The notes: generated from the letters alone by a model not told the origin. A stretch of DNA of 64,000 nt from Oscillospiraceae bacterium (GCA_020025175.1 JAHHSM010000001.1:26114-90113), one strand, 5' to 3'; positions 36,550 to 45,689 are shown, numbered from the stretch's first letter. A program made the numbers and translations.

Positions 36550-38217
36550 TTATCCTCTGATCTGAGTGCGCATGGCTTTCAGGCGCTTCATAACATCATT
36601 GCCCCCACGGCCGAAATAATCATGCAGTCGGGTATATTCCTGATAGAGTGTTTCGTAAACTGCCACGTGTTCCGGAATCGGAGTATAAAAGGTATCCTTT
36701 TGTTTGCCCATCACAGCAGCGGCTTCCGTGATGGAATCAAAGCCGCCGGCTTCTTTACCGGCAGCCACAGCTGCGAAGCATGCAGCGCCCAATGCACCGC
36801 CCTGCTTGCCGTCTGCAATGTATACGGGCATGTTAAGTACATCGGCATAAATCTGCATTGCCATGGCGTTTTTTTGACTGATGCCGCCGGTTGCGACAAA
36901 TTTTTTCACGGGAACCCCGTTTTTCACATAGTTATCAACGATCATGCGCGTACCATAAGCAGTGGCTTCAATCAGTGCACGATAAAGTTCTTCGGGTTTT
37001 GTACTTAAGGTCATGCCGAGAACCAGACCGGTCAAATCAAAATCCACCAATACACTGCGGTTTCCGTTCCACCAATCCAGAGCCAGCAGACCGCTTTCTC
37101 CAGGCTGCAGCATTTCGGCAAGCTCTGTCAAATAGGCATGGAGATTTTTATTTTGGGTGTTTGCTGCCTGCTGATAGGATGCAGGGCAGCAGTGCTCGGC
37201 AAACCAGGCGAAATGATCCCCTACGCAGGACTGTCCTGCCTCGTAAGCATAGTAGCCGGGATATACGCCGCCGTCCACCACACCGCACATGCCGGGCACG
37301 AGGTGTTCCTCGTTGGAAAGCAGGATATGGCAGGTAGAGGTGCCCATAATTGCCAGCAGCTGACCGGGGCCTGTAATGCCTGCGGAGGGCATGGCAACGT
37401 GGGCATCAATAATGGAAGCGGAAACGGGTGTACCAGCCTTCAAACCGGTGCGTTCTGCCATTTCGGCGGTAATGCCGCCCACGGCTTTGCCAAGCTCTGC
37501 AATGGGGAAATTCAATTTTTCACGCACGCAGTTTTCAAGGCGGGGATCCAATGCTTTGTAGAAATCAGAAGAGGGGTATCCGTCCTTGGCGCTCCAAGTG
37601 CCTTTATAACCGGCGGCACAGGTATTTTTGCCGAGAATGCCGCACAGCTGCCACACGATCCAGTCGCCGGCTTCTACAATATAGTCTGCGGCGGCATAGA
37701 TTTCCGGAGATTCGTCCAGAATCTGCCAGATTTTAGGGATTTCCCATTCACTGGAGATTTTTCCGCCGTAGCGTTTGAGGAATGTTTCACCGCGTGCTTC
37801 GGCAATTTCGTTGAGTGCCGTTGCATACTTTTGTGCAGCGTGATGCTTCCAAAGCTTTACATAGGCATTTGGTGCACAGGCAAATTCCGGCAGGAAACAC
37901 AGCGGCGTGCCGTCGGCCTTGACGGGCAGAACGGTGCAGGCAGTAAAATCTGTGCCGATACCAATAATGTCTGCCGGATTGATGCCGCTGTCTTTCAAAA
38001 CGGTGGGAATTGTGGTGTAGAGTACGTCGAGATAATCCTGCGGATGCTGCAGTGCCCAATCCTGCCCCAGCGGTGTGCCGTCCGGCAGGGCGGTGTCCAT
38101 CACAGCATGTGGATACTCCAAGGTACACTCAGCAATTACTTCACCGGTATCGATCTGAACGAGAACGGTGCGACCTGATAAAGAACCGTAGTCGATGCCG
38201 AGTACATATTTATTCAT
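36550..38217 (-). CDS. FGGY-family kinase, ribulokinase (AraB)-like
   Basis: 555 residues. N-terminal phosphate motif LGIDYGSLSGRTVLVQ; GIGTDFTACTVLPV and the NAYVKLWKHHAAQKYA helix typical of L-ribulokinases; C-terminal nucleotide motif VATGGISQKNAMAMQIYAD. AraB enzymes phosphorylate several 2-ketopentoses, so the substrate is a ketose at best guess. araA and araD are absent; it is divergent from the ABC importer that also carries DhaKL. The start is ATG 38217 after AAAGGGGC; the frame is open further upstream with no good start. Confidence 0.88.
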   Translation of the reverse strand: MNKYVLGIDYGSLSGRTVLVQIDTGEVIAECTLEYPHAVMDTALPDGTPLGQDWALQHPQDYLDVLYTTIPTVLKDSGINPADIIGIGTDFTACTVLPVKADGTPLCFLPEFACAPNAYVKLWKHHAAQKYATALNEIAEARGETFLKRYGGKISSEWEIPKIWQILDESPEIYAAADYIVEAGDWIVWQLCGILGKNTCAAGYKGTWSAKDGYPSSDFYKALDPRLENCVREKLNFPIAELGKAVGGITAEMAERTGLKAGTPVSASIIDAHVAMPSAGITGPGQLLAIMGTSTCHILLSNEEHLVPGMCGVVDGGVYPGYYAYEAGQSCVGDHFAWFAEHCCPASYQQAANTQNKNLHAYLTELAEMLQPGESGLLALDWWNGNRSVLVDFDLTGLVLGMTLSTKPEELYRALIEATAYGTRMIVDNYVKNGVPVKKFVATGGISQKNAMAMQIYADVLNMPVYIADGKQGGALGAACFAAVAAGKEAGGFDSITEAAAVMGKQKDTFYTPIPEHVAVYETLYQEYTRLHDYFGRGGNDVMKRLKAMRTQIRG

Positions 38218-38256
38218 AAAAAAGCCCCTTTCGTACTTTTTGGTGGTTCTGACAGC

Positions 38257-38285
38257 ATCATACTGGATTTTACTGATGAAATCAA
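38257..38285 (-). promoter_or_regulatory. Likely promoter of the FGGY kinase
   Basis: Minus-strand TTGATT (38280-38285) and TATGAT (38257-38262), spacer 17. The rest of 38286-38495 is A/T-rich; I see no gene or clear operator in it. Confidence 0.5.
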
Positions 38286-38495
38286 GGTCATTATAGGCAA
38301 AAAAGCAAGAAATGTTTTTACTACAAAAACAAATGAGTTTCCTGTGGAGAAGATTGAAAAGCGATTGGGCAAATTCACAAAATAAGTGCAAAATGAGACA
38401 CTGCTTTTGGAGGAGTTGCATGGTATTTTTCGGGCTGCTTTGGCGAAAAGCGACAAAAAAAATAGCCCTTTTTGGGTTTCGTTGTTGAAATTAAC

Positions 38496-38524
38496 TTGAC
38501 AAGATGGAGCGAATATTTTACTAT
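38496..38524 (+). promoter_or_regulatory. Promoter of the sugar ABC operon
   Basis: Consensus TTGACA (38496-38501), 17-base spacer, TACTAT (38519-38524), about 58 bases upstream of the binding-protein gene. Confidence 0.7.
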
Positions 38525-38582
38525 AAAAATACGGTTGGAAGACCGAGAAAAATTTTCTTGATGAAGAGAGGATCTGATTACA

Positions 38583-39629
38583 ATGAAAAATAGTAAGAGA
38601 ATCTTCGCGCTTGGTACAGCTGCTCTGATGACAGCGACCCTGTTTGCAGGCTGCGGCAACAACGGCGATGATAACCAGCCTCCCAGCAGTGGAGGCGAAG
38701 GCACAGGCACAGACTACAAAATTGCTGTTGTGCCTAAGATGACCAATATTGGCTGGTTCCAGCGTATGGAAGAGGGCGTTAAGGCATACAATGCTGAAAA
38801 CGGCACCAATTACCTTTACGGCGGTTCTACCGAGGGTGCAGATCAGGCATCCTATGTTGAAGGCCTGCTGGCTGATGAGTGGGATGCAATCTGTGTTGTT
38901 CCTTTTGACTCCAATTCTTTGGCACCCATTCTGGAAAAGGCAAAGGATAAGGGCATCCTTGTCATCACTCATGAGGCAGCTTCCATGGACCCCAAGTATT
39001 TCGATTATGATTTGGAAGCATTCTCCAATGCTGATTACGGCATCAACTTTGCAAAGCAGCTGGTCGATCTGACCGGCGGTGAAGGTACATACATCCAGTT
39101 CGTCGGCGACTTGAACTCCGTTTCTCACAACGAGTGGTGCGATGCTGCGGACAAGTACTTTGCAGAAAACAGCAAGATGGTCAAGCTGGACCGTTATGAA
39201 ACCGGTGACCAGACCACTGCTTCCTACAACAAGACCAAGGAACTGCTGCAGGCTCATCCCGAGATTACTGCCATCCAGGGTTCTGCCTCTACCGACGTTG
39301 CCGGTGCTGCACAGGCAGTTGCTGAGATGGGTCTGGCAGGCAAAGTTGCAATTGTTGGTACTTCCATGGCAAGCATCTGCGGTGACTATATCAAAGATGG
39401 CACCGTTGCTTCCTTCTCCGTTTGGGATCCCGCTGAGGCTGGTAAGGCAATGATCGAGCTGGCAATCGCTGTGCTGAATGCAGAGGGCGGAGTGCTGGAT
39501 GTGGCTTCCACTTCCCTGAAGGCAACCGGCTATGAAACCCTGACTGTCAACGAGGACGCTCCCACCGTTCTGTATGGTGATGCGCGTGTTGACGTCACGA
39601 GTGTTAACATGGCAGATTATAACTTCTAA
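38583..39629 (+). CDS. Sugar ABC transporter substrate-binding lipoprotein
   Basis: 348 residues. Lipobox ATLFAGC (Cys about 24), then a short Asn/Gly/Ser linker, then a periplasmic-binding-protein type I fold like the RhaS/LsrB/RbsB group (KIAVVPKMTNIGWFQRMEEG, ICVVPFDSNSLAPILEKA, AIQGSASTDVAGAAQAVAEM). It is the extracytoplasmic receptor of the importer. Codon use is strongly biased and a hairpin follows, both fitting high expression. Ligand unknown. The start follows AGAGAGGA. Confidence 0.92.
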   Translation: MKNSKRIFALGTAALMTATLFAGCGNNGDDNQPPSSGGEGTGTDYKIAVVPKMTNIGWFQRMEEGVKAYNAENGTNYLYGGSTEGADQASYVEGLLADEWDAICVVPFDSNSLAPILEKAKDKGILVITHEAASMDPKYFDYDLEAFSNADYGINFAKQLVDLTGGEGTYIQFVGDLNSVSHNEWCDAADKYFAENSKMVKLDRYETGDQTTASYNKTKELLQAHPEITAIQGSASTDVAGAAQAVAEMGLAGKVAIVGTSMASICGDYIKDGTVASFSVWDPAEAGKAMIELAIAVLNAEGGVLDVASTSLKATGYETLTVNEDAPTVLYGDARVDVTSVNMADYNF

Positions 39630-39682
39630 GTTATAAGACTAAGTTATAAGAAAAGACGAGAGCTTTTTAGCGAGGCATAAGC

Positions 39683-39716
39683 AACCCCCATGCGGCTATG
39701 CACCGCATGGGGGTTT
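39683..39716 (+). terminator. Attenuating hairpin inside the ABC operon
   Basis: AACCCCCATGCGG pairs with CCGCATGGGGGTT around a 7-base loop; T-tract is short (GGGTTTATA). It sits between the binding-protein gene and the ATPase gene and probably lowers expression of the downstream genes. Confidence 0.75.
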
Positions 39717-39754
39717 ATACGGATAGACTATATAGGAAAACGGGGGCTGGCACC

Positions 39755-41263
39755 ATGTCTGATGAAGTATTTTTGAAACTGGAAGGTATCAAAAAATCGT
39801 TTGGCGGCGTCCATGCATTGAAGGGAGTTAACCTCGAGATAAAAAAGGGTGAGATCCATTGTCTGGCCGGTGAAAACGGCTGTGGCAAGTCTACCCTGAT
39901 CAAGGCAATTTCCGGTGTACATAATGCTGACGAGGGCACCATCTGGATTGATGGAGAAAAAGTAGAACATATGAAGCCGATAGATGCGATCAATCGTGGT
40001 ATTCAGGTAATTTACCAGGATTTTGCTGTATTCCCTAACTTAACGGTTGCGGAAAATATTGCATTAAACGGCGAATTGAAAAATAGAAAAAAAGTTGTAA
40101 ATTGGAAAGAAATCCATGAGATTGCCGCCAAAGCAATGGCACAGGTTGGTGCAAACATTGATCCTGATGTCAAGCTGGAGCGTCTGTCCGTGGCGAATAA
40201 ACAGATGGTAGCCATTTGCCGTGCTATCATCAACGATGCAAGATTGCTGATTCTTGATGAACCCACCACGGCTTTAACGGCACGTGAAGTGGAAAAGTTG
40301 TGGGATATTGTGCGTGGACTGAAGGAAAAAGGCATCGCAATCATGATCGTCAATCACAAGCTGGATGAGATTTACCGCATTGCGGACAGCCTGACCATTC
40401 TGCGAAACGGCAGATATGTGTCCAGTGGTCCAATCAGTGAGTATGATCAGGAAAGATTTACCAGAGATATGACGGGGCGTGATATTTCCGGTGAAAAGTA
40501 TAATCCCGCACCCTCTGATGAGGAGATTCTGCGCATTGAGAATTTGTCACGTTCCGGTGCATTTGAAAATGTATCCTTTACGCTGAATAAAGGGGATGTT
40601 TTGGGGCTCACCGGTCTTTTGGGCTCCGGCCGTGGTGAAATAGGTGAAGCGCTGTTTGGTGTTGCACCTGCAGAAAGCGGTAAAATTATCCTCAATGGCA
40701 AAGAAATTACAATTCACAATGTCAAGGATGCCATTAAAAATGAAATTGGATATGTTCCTGAGGATCGTTTGACGCAGGGACTGTTTATGGATCGATCCAT
40801 TCAGGATAATACGATTGCATCGTCTATTCATAAATATATGAAAGGGTTCAGCCTGGATGATAAGGCAATGGAGGAGGCAGCTTACCATTGGATTGAAGAG
40901 ATCGGCATTGTTGCACCTTCTCCGAAGCCTGCTGTTCGCACATTGTCCGGCGGTAACGCACAAAAGGTCGTTATTGCGAAATGGCTGAATACCAATCCGA
41001 AGCTGTTTATCCTTGATGGGCCCACAGTTGGTGTTGATATCGGCGCAAAAGCAGAAATCCATGCAATTCTGCATCGGTTGGCACAAGAGGGGATCGGTGT
41101 CATTGTGATTTCCGATGATCTGCCCGAGCTTGTGCAAAACTGCAACAAGATCGTTGTTATGCGCGACGGCAAGGTTGCGGCACAGATCGATAACAACATT
41201 GATGAGAAATCACTCTCTGATTTGCTGATCGGTGCCAGTGTAGAGGAGGTCGAGAGCAAATGA
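39755..41263 (+). CDS. Sugar ABC transporter ATPase (two-domain, RbsA/MglA type)
   Basis: 502 residues with two nucleotide-binding domains. First: Walker A AGENGCGKSTL, Walker B LLILDEPTTAL. Second: degenerate Walker A (LGSGRGEIGEALFG), intact signature LSGGNAQKVVIAKWL and LDGPTVGVDIGAK. This asymmetry is normal for the family. The start is ATG 39755 after CGGGGGC; the longer form starting 39698 overlaps the attenuator. The stop overlaps the permease start (ATGA). Confidence 0.95.
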   Translation: MSDEVFLKLEGIKKSFGGVHALKGVNLEIKKGEIHCLAGENGCGKSTLIKAISGVHNADEGTIWIDGEKVEHMKPIDAINRGIQVIYQDFAVFPNLTVAENIALNGELKNRKKVVNWKEIHEIAAKAMAQVGANIDPDVKLERLSVANKQMVAICRAIINDARLLILDEPTTALTAREVEKLWDIVRGLKEKGIAIMIVNHKLDEIYRIADSLTILRNGRYVSSGPISEYDQERFTRDMTGRDISGEKYNPAPSDEEILRIENLSRSGAFENVSFTLNKGDVLGLTGLLGSGRGEIGEALFGVAPAESGKIILNGKEITIHNVKDAIKNEIGYVPEDRLTQGLFMDRSIQDNTIASSIHKYMKGFSLDDKAMEEAAYHWIEEIGIVAPSPKPAVRTLSGGNAQKVVIAKWLNTNPKLFILDGPTVGVDIGAKAEIHAILHRLAQEGIGVIVISDDLPELVQNCNKIVVMRDGKVAAQIDNNIDEKSLSDLLIGASVEEVESK

Positions 41264-42273
41264 CAACGAAAAGCCAAAAATTGAAAATGGCGCTGACCAG
41301 TACACCGATGATCTTGATTTATGTTATGGTCATTTTCTGCGTGGTTGCTGCGATTCGTCAGCCTTCGTTTTTAAGTCCTGCAACAGTGGTGAATCTGGCG
41401 CGTGCAAGTATTTTTACCATGTGCTTTGCAATATGTGAAATGGTAGTCATCATTTCCGGTGGTATCGATGTGTCGTTCCCTGCGGTGGGCTGCGTTGCCA
41501 TGTATGTGCCGATGTATTTAAATTATAATGGCATTGGACCGGATAATGTCTTTTTCTTTTTTGGGATCGCGATGCTCATTGGTTTGTTTTTTGGCGTGAT
41601 CAACGGTATCCTGGTTTCCTGCTTGAAGCTGCCTCCGCTGATTGCGACCCTTGCAACAAGCTCGATTGCTTCCGGCGGACTGATTATGCTCCTGGGTACG
41701 CGTGAGTTTACATCTCTGCCGGATTCACTGGAGGCACTGTATGCAACCAATCTGCTCACATATACTTCTCCGGATACCGGCTTTACTTATCCGCTGACGA
41801 TTTTGGTGCTGGTACCTGTGCTTTTGTGTGTTGTTGTGGCAATCGTCATGCGATATACGATGCTTGGCCGCGGCTTGTATGCCATTGGCGGTGATAAGAA
41901 TGCAGCTCGTATCGCCGGTTTCAATGTGCGCCTCCTGCAGTTTTTTGCATATATTTTCTGCGGCGTTGTTGCCGGTGCGACTGCTATGATTTATACGACA
42001 CTGATGCACTCCTCTACAACCACCGCATTGATGGGTGAAGAAATGATTATCATTGCGGCATGTGTTGTCGGCGGATGCCGCCTGACCGGTGGTCATGGTA
42101 ATGTGGGTGGTACGGTTCTCGGTGTGCTTTTGATCACGCTGGTTCAAAACAATCTGAATATGTTGGGTATTCCTACCTGCTGGCAGACCTTTGCTGTTGG
42201 TCTGATTCTTCTGCTGGGTTCGGTGCTGACATCTGTACAGGCAAAGCGACAGGCACGCCTGGGTAAGATTTAA
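41260..42273 (+). CDS. Sugar ABC transporter permease (RbsC type), first copy
   Basis: 337 residues with 8-10 membrane helices; family motifs VVIISGGIDVSFPAVGCVA, LFFGVINGILVSCLKLPPLIATLATSS and IYAIGGDKNAARIAGFNV (read YAIGGDKNAARIAGFNV). It pairs with the second permease as a heterodimer. The start overlaps the ATPase stop. Confidence 0.94.
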   Translation: MTTKSQKLKMALTSTPMILIYVMVIFCVVAAIRQPSFLSPATVVNLARASIFTMCFAICEMVVIISGGIDVSFPAVGCVAMYVPMYLNYNGIGPDNVFFFFGIAMLIGLFFGVINGILVSCLKLPPLIATLATSSIASGGLIMLLGTREFTSLPDSLEALYATNLLTYTSPDTGFTYPLTILVLVPVLLCVVVAIVMRYTMLGRGLYAIGGDKNAARIAGFNVRLLQFFAYIFCGVVAGATAMIYTTLMHSSTTTALMGEEMIIIAACVVGGCRLTGGHGNVGGTVLGVLLITLVQNNLNMLGIPTCWQTFAVGLILLLGSVLTSVQAKRQARLGKI

Positions 42274-42288
42274 GGAGGTGCAGTCGTT

Positions 42289-43344
42289 ATGAGTACAAGT
42301 GAAAAGAAAGGGAAAGGCATGCGGCTGCCCGGTGTTATGAAAGATAGCCATATTTTGACCATTATCGGTCTGATGCTGATGGTAGCTGTCATCATGTTGA
42401 TCTTGAAACCCGATGCCTATTTCTCCGGGAAAAATCTGACATCTATGATTTTCCAGTTCCCTGAGTATGGTATTCTTGCTTTCGGCATGATGGTATGCAT
42501 GATTGCCGGCGGCATTGACTTGTCGCTGGTTGGCATTATGAACCTGACAGGTGTCTTGGCGGCTTTGATATTGAAAAATATGGTGCAAATGGACGGTACG
42601 ACCGTATTGAATCCCGGTATGGTGATTCCTGCGATTGCATTGGCAATCTTGGTTGCCATTGTTGTAGGCGCAGCCTGTGGTGCATTCAACGGTTTTATCA
42701 TCGGCTATTTCAACCTGCCTGCAATGCTTGTCACATTGTGCGGTTTGCAGCTGTATACCGGACTTGCCTATGGTATTACTGGTGGCCCTGCCATCAACGG
42801 TATGTGTGATGCTTTTAAAAATATTGCAAACGGGACGATTCCCGGTACATCCATTCCGTGGGTGCTGTTGATTTTTATTGCGGTTCTGCTCGTGGTTGCC
42901 TTTATTATGAAATTCACGATATTTGGTCATGAGATTTATTTTCTGGGTTCCAATGCCAAGGCTGCCATGTATTCCGGTATCAACACATTGAGAGTTACTG
43001 TCCTGACCTATATGTTTTCCGGTATTCTGGGCGGTGTATCCGGTATTTTGATCACATCCCATCTGAATTCTGCAAAATCCTCCAATGGTTCCACCTATAC
43101 GCTGCTGACATTACTGATCGTCGTTTTGGGCGGTATTCATCCCGACGGCGGCCGTGGCCGTGTTTTGGGTGTGACACTGTCGGTTTTGCTGCTGCAGATG
43201 ATTGCCAATGCATTTACTTTGATGCATGTTTCTCAGAATGCAAAAACCTTTGCAAACGGCTGCCTGTTGATTGTTGCGCTGGTTCTGAGTGTGATTCTGG
43301 CAAATCGTCCGGCTAAGAAAAAGAATACTGCTTCTGCATCCTGA
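42289..43344 (+). CDS. Sugar ABC transporter permease (RbsC type), second copy
   Basis: 351 residues, same family as its neighbour: MIAGGIDLSLVGIMNLTG, CGAFNGFIIGYFNLPAMLVTL, FLGSNAKAAMYSGINTL. Having two different permeases is like the LsrC/LsrD or RhaP/RhaQ systems. It is 15 bases downstream of the first permease with GGAGGTG before the start. Confidence 0.94.
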   Translation: MSTSEKKGKGMRLPGVMKDSHILTIIGLMLMVAVIMLILKPDAYFSGKNLTSMIFQFPEYGILAFGMMVCMIAGGIDLSLVGIMNLTGVLAALILKNMVQMDGTTVLNPGMVIPAIALAILVAIVVGAACGAFNGFIIGYFNLPAMLVTLCGLQLYTGLAYGITGGPAINGMCDAFKNIANGTIPGTSIPWVLLIFIAVLLVVAFIMKFTIFGHEIYFLGSNAKAAMYSGINTLRVTVLTYMFSGILGGVSGILITSHLNSAKSSNGSTYTLLTLLIVVLGGIHPDGGRGRVLGVTLSVLLLQMIANAFTLMHVSQNAKTFANGCLLIVALVLSVILANRPAKKKNTASAS

Positions 43345-43379
43345 TACACTGATATTTAGAATGGAAAGGACTGGTCCCC

Positions 43380-43844
43380 ATGAAAACAATCAAAGTTCAG
43401 AAACTGACAAAAGAAGCTTTTGCACCTTTTGGAGAGGTGCTCACTACTGAAGGTCGTGAAGCAGGCGGGAACCCTGTGTCTCATCTTTGGTATCCGCAGG
43501 TTGTGGTGCTGGACGATCCCACTTCCATCAATCTGATGCGTGTCATTCCCCATGACTTTGTTTTGAAGGATTTTGAGGGACACGATCATACAACTGAAAA
43601 TCTGATTGCGATGGACGGCGATCTGATCGTCTGTGTAGCACCTGCGGGTGAGCTGAAGGAAGAAAGTGTAGCTGCATTTTATATCCCCTGTGGGTTAGGT
43701 ATTTCTTTGAAACCTTCTGTATGGCACGCAGTACCATTTGCAGTGGGCAAAGAAGTGATGAGCGTTTGTATTTTCAAAAATAATACCAGTCATGATGATA
43801 TTTACTTCGATTCTTTGAACGAAGAACTGGGTTTGATGCTGTAA
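43380..43844 (+). CDS. AllA-like (ureidoglycolate lyase family) cupin protein
   Basis: 154 residues. The N-terminus (VQKLTKEAFAPFGEVL) and the C-terminal GISLKPSVWHAVPFAV are typical of the ureidoglycolate lyase/AllA family of double-stranded beta-helix proteins. Potential metal or catalytic residues include His in EGHDHTTENL and WHAVP. Allantoin genes are absent; the setting is a ketose operon between permease and dhaK. It may act as an isomerase, lyase or epimerase on the imported sugar, but the reaction is unknown. Confidence 0.8.
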   Translation: MKTIKVQKLTKEAFAPFGEVLTTEGREAGGNPVSHLWYPQVVVLDDPTSINLMRVIPHDFVLKDFEGHDHTTENLIAMDGDLIVCVAPAGELKEESVAAFYIPCGLGISLKPSVWHAVPFAVGKEVMSVCIFKNNTSHDDIYFDSLNEELGLML

Positions 43845-43877
43845 ATCCTATTCAAGCAATATAAGGAGGACATATTC

Positions 43878-44873
43878 ATGAAAAAAATTATCAACGCTCC
43901 TGAGAATTATGTGGACGAGATGCTCAAGGGCATTTATGATGCACATGGCGATCAGGTGAAGTATGTCAATGATGATCTGCGCTGCTTCTGCACCGCAAAT
44001 AAGAAGGATGGCAAGGTTGCTATCATTACTGGCGGCGGCACAGGCCATCTTCCGCTGTTTTTGGGCTATGTCGGTGATGGCCTGCTGGATGGCTGCGGTG
44101 TTGGCGGTGTGTTCCAGTCCCCCTCTGCCGAACAGATTTACAATGTTTCCAAGGAAGTGGAAGCCGGCGCAGGTATTCTGTATCTGTACGGCAACTATAC
44201 CGGCGATATCATGAACTTTGATATGGCTGCTGAAATGTGTGATATGGACGATATTCAAACACGCTCTATCGTGGGCGCTGACGATGTCAATTCCAATGCA
44301 AATCCTGATACACGCCGCGGTGTGGCAGGTATCTTCTTTATGTATAAGTGTGCAGGTGCCAAGGCTGCAAAGGGCGGCAATCTGGATGAAGTTCTGGCAG
44401 CTGCGCAGAAAGCAAAGGACAACACCCGCACCGTTGGCTTTGCACTGACGCCCTGCGTGATCCCCGAAGTCGGTCATCCCAACTTTACTCTGGGTGAAGA
44501 TGAAATGGCAATGGGCATGGGTATCCATGGTGAACCCGGTGTCTGGAACGGCCCCATCAAGACCGCAGACGAGATTGCTGCCGAATCCATGAAGACCCTG
44601 CTGGACGATATGCCTGTTGCTTCCGGTGAGGAAGTGTGCCTGCTGATCAACGGTCTGGGAGCAACCAGCGTCGAGGAGCTGTACATCCTGTGCAATTCCG
44701 TCCGCAAGATTCTGGACGAAAAGGGCATCAAGGTATATCGTACCTTTGTGGGCGAGTATGCAACCTCCATGGAAATGGCTGGCGCTTCTATTTCCATTTG
44801 CCGCATGGCTGATGATGAGATGAAGGAGCAGATCGACATGCCCGTCAAGACTCCTTTCTATACCCAGGCCTAA
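43878..44873 (+). CDS. dhaK: Dihydroxyacetone kinase subunit DhaK (substrate-binding)
   Basis: 331 residues. TGGGTGHLPLF holds His57; YTGD ends at Asp110; GMGIHGEPG holds His217, which in DhaK forms a hemiaminal with the ketone substrate. So the catalytic set is intact. Conserved segments GVFQSPSAEQI and GFALTPCVIPEVG are present. It would present DHA or a related short ketose (for example erythrulose) to DhaL. Strong Shine-Dalgarno AAGGAGGA. No DhaM (PTS) partner is nearby. Confidence 0.93.
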   Translation: MKKIINAPENYVDEMLKGIYDAHGDQVKYVNDDLRCFCTANKKDGKVAIITGGGTGHLPLFLGYVGDGLLDGCGVGGVFQSPSAEQIYNVSKEVEAGAGILYLYGNYTGDIMNFDMAAEMCDMDDIQTRSIVGADDVNSNANPDTRRGVAGIFFMYKCAGAKAAKGGNLDEVLAAAQKAKDNTRTVGFALTPCVIPEVGHPNFTLGEDEMAMGMGIHGEPGVWNGPIKTADEIAAESMKTLLDDMPVASGEEVCLLINGLGATSVEELYILCNSVRKILDEKGIKVYRTFVGEYATSMEMAGASISICRMADDEMKEQIDMPVKTPFYTQA

Positions 44874-44888
44874 GGGGGAAGATTTGTA

Positions 44889-45530
44889 ATGGAAAAGATT
44901 ACATTTGATCAGCTGCCCGAGCTGTTTGAAGGCGTAGCACAGATTTTCACTGAGAAAAAAGATGAACTGTGCGATATGGATGCAAAGATGGGTGACGGTG
45001 ATTTGGGCTTGACCATGCATAAGGGTTATGCGGCACTGCCCGATTTGATCCGTGAAAACAGCGAACCCGGAGATGTGGGTAAAACACTGATGAAATCCGG
45101 TATGAAGATGTCTTCTCTGGTTCCCTCTACGATGGGCACGCTGATGTCCAGCGGTGTGATGGAAGGCGGTAAGGCACTGAAGGGCAAGAGCGAGATCGGC
45201 CCTGCGGAACTGTCTGCTTATCTGACGGCCTTTGCTGCCGGTATCCAGAAGCGCGGCAAGTGTGAGCTGGGTGACCGTACCATTCTGGATGCAGTGGATG
45301 CGGCTGCAAAGAAGGCTGCTGCAGCTGTTGCGGCAGGTGCAGCTGATCTTGACACTGTGATCAATGCGGCACTGGAAGGTGCTGACGAAGGTGTGGAAGC
45401 GACCAAGCAGATGACACCCAAGTTTGGCAAGGCTGCGGTGTTTGCAGCCAAGGCAATCGGTGTACCCGATCAGGGCGCTGTTGCCGGGCGCTACATGATT
45501 GTCGGTCTGAAGAATGCCATCTGTAAGTAA
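44889..45530 (+). CDS. dhaL: Dihydroxyacetone kinase subunit DhaL (nucleotide-binding)
   Basis: 213 residues, helical DhaL fold. The Mg-binding aspartates are Asp31, Asp36 and Asp38 in MDAKMGDGDLG; the position after the third Asp is Leu where His is frequent (GDGDHG). The C-terminus carries GVPDQGAVAGRY, the usual G-x-x-D-x-GA ending. Without DhaM it may use ATP directly, as single-chain DAK enzymes do; that is inference. It follows dhaK by 15 bases and ends the operon. Confidence 0.92.
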   Translation: MEKITFDQLPELFEGVAQIFTEKKDELCDMDAKMGDGDLGLTMHKGYAALPDLIRENSEPGDVGKTLMKSGMKMSSLVPSTMGTLMSSGVMEGGKALKGKSEIGPAELSAYLTAFAAGIQKRGKCELGDRTILDAVDAAAKKAAAAVAAGAADLDTVINAALEGADEGVEATKQMTPKFGKAAVFAAKAIGVPDQGAVAGRYMIVGLKNAICK

Positions 45531-45580
45531 GTCCTTTCGAACGCTGAGAAAGTCAGTCCTTCGAAGTACTATATAGTCTT

Positions 45581-45612
45581 GAAGCCCACGGTTTCCCCGA
45601 ACCGTGGGCTTC
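45581..45612. terminator. Terminator of the sugar operon
   Basis: 13-bp perfect stem GAAGCCCACGGTT/AACCGTGGGCTTC, then GCCTTTTATC. A second perfect 10-bp hairpin (45629-45638/45648-45657) follows and may terminate the opposing MarR transcript. Confidence 0.82.
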
Positions 45613-45689
45613 GCCTTTTATCCATGCACCCCTCTGCGACGAACTTTCGCAGAGGGGCAGCTATCTTTCAGATATCTATACAATTTTTA

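Noticed and set aside
36550..38217. Naming the FGGY kinase araB or xylB
   Set aside because: The AraB helix is present but araA/araD and arabinose context are missing, so only the family is given.
41725..43062. 445-codon open frame on the minus strand
   Set aside because: Antisense to the two permease genes; the translation is rich in Gln, Asn and His with no family look.
38583..43344. Assignment of the importer to autoinducer-2 (Lsr) uptake
   Set aside because: Family resemblance only; lsrF, lsrG and lsrR are absent and the kinase is AraB-like, not LsrK-like.
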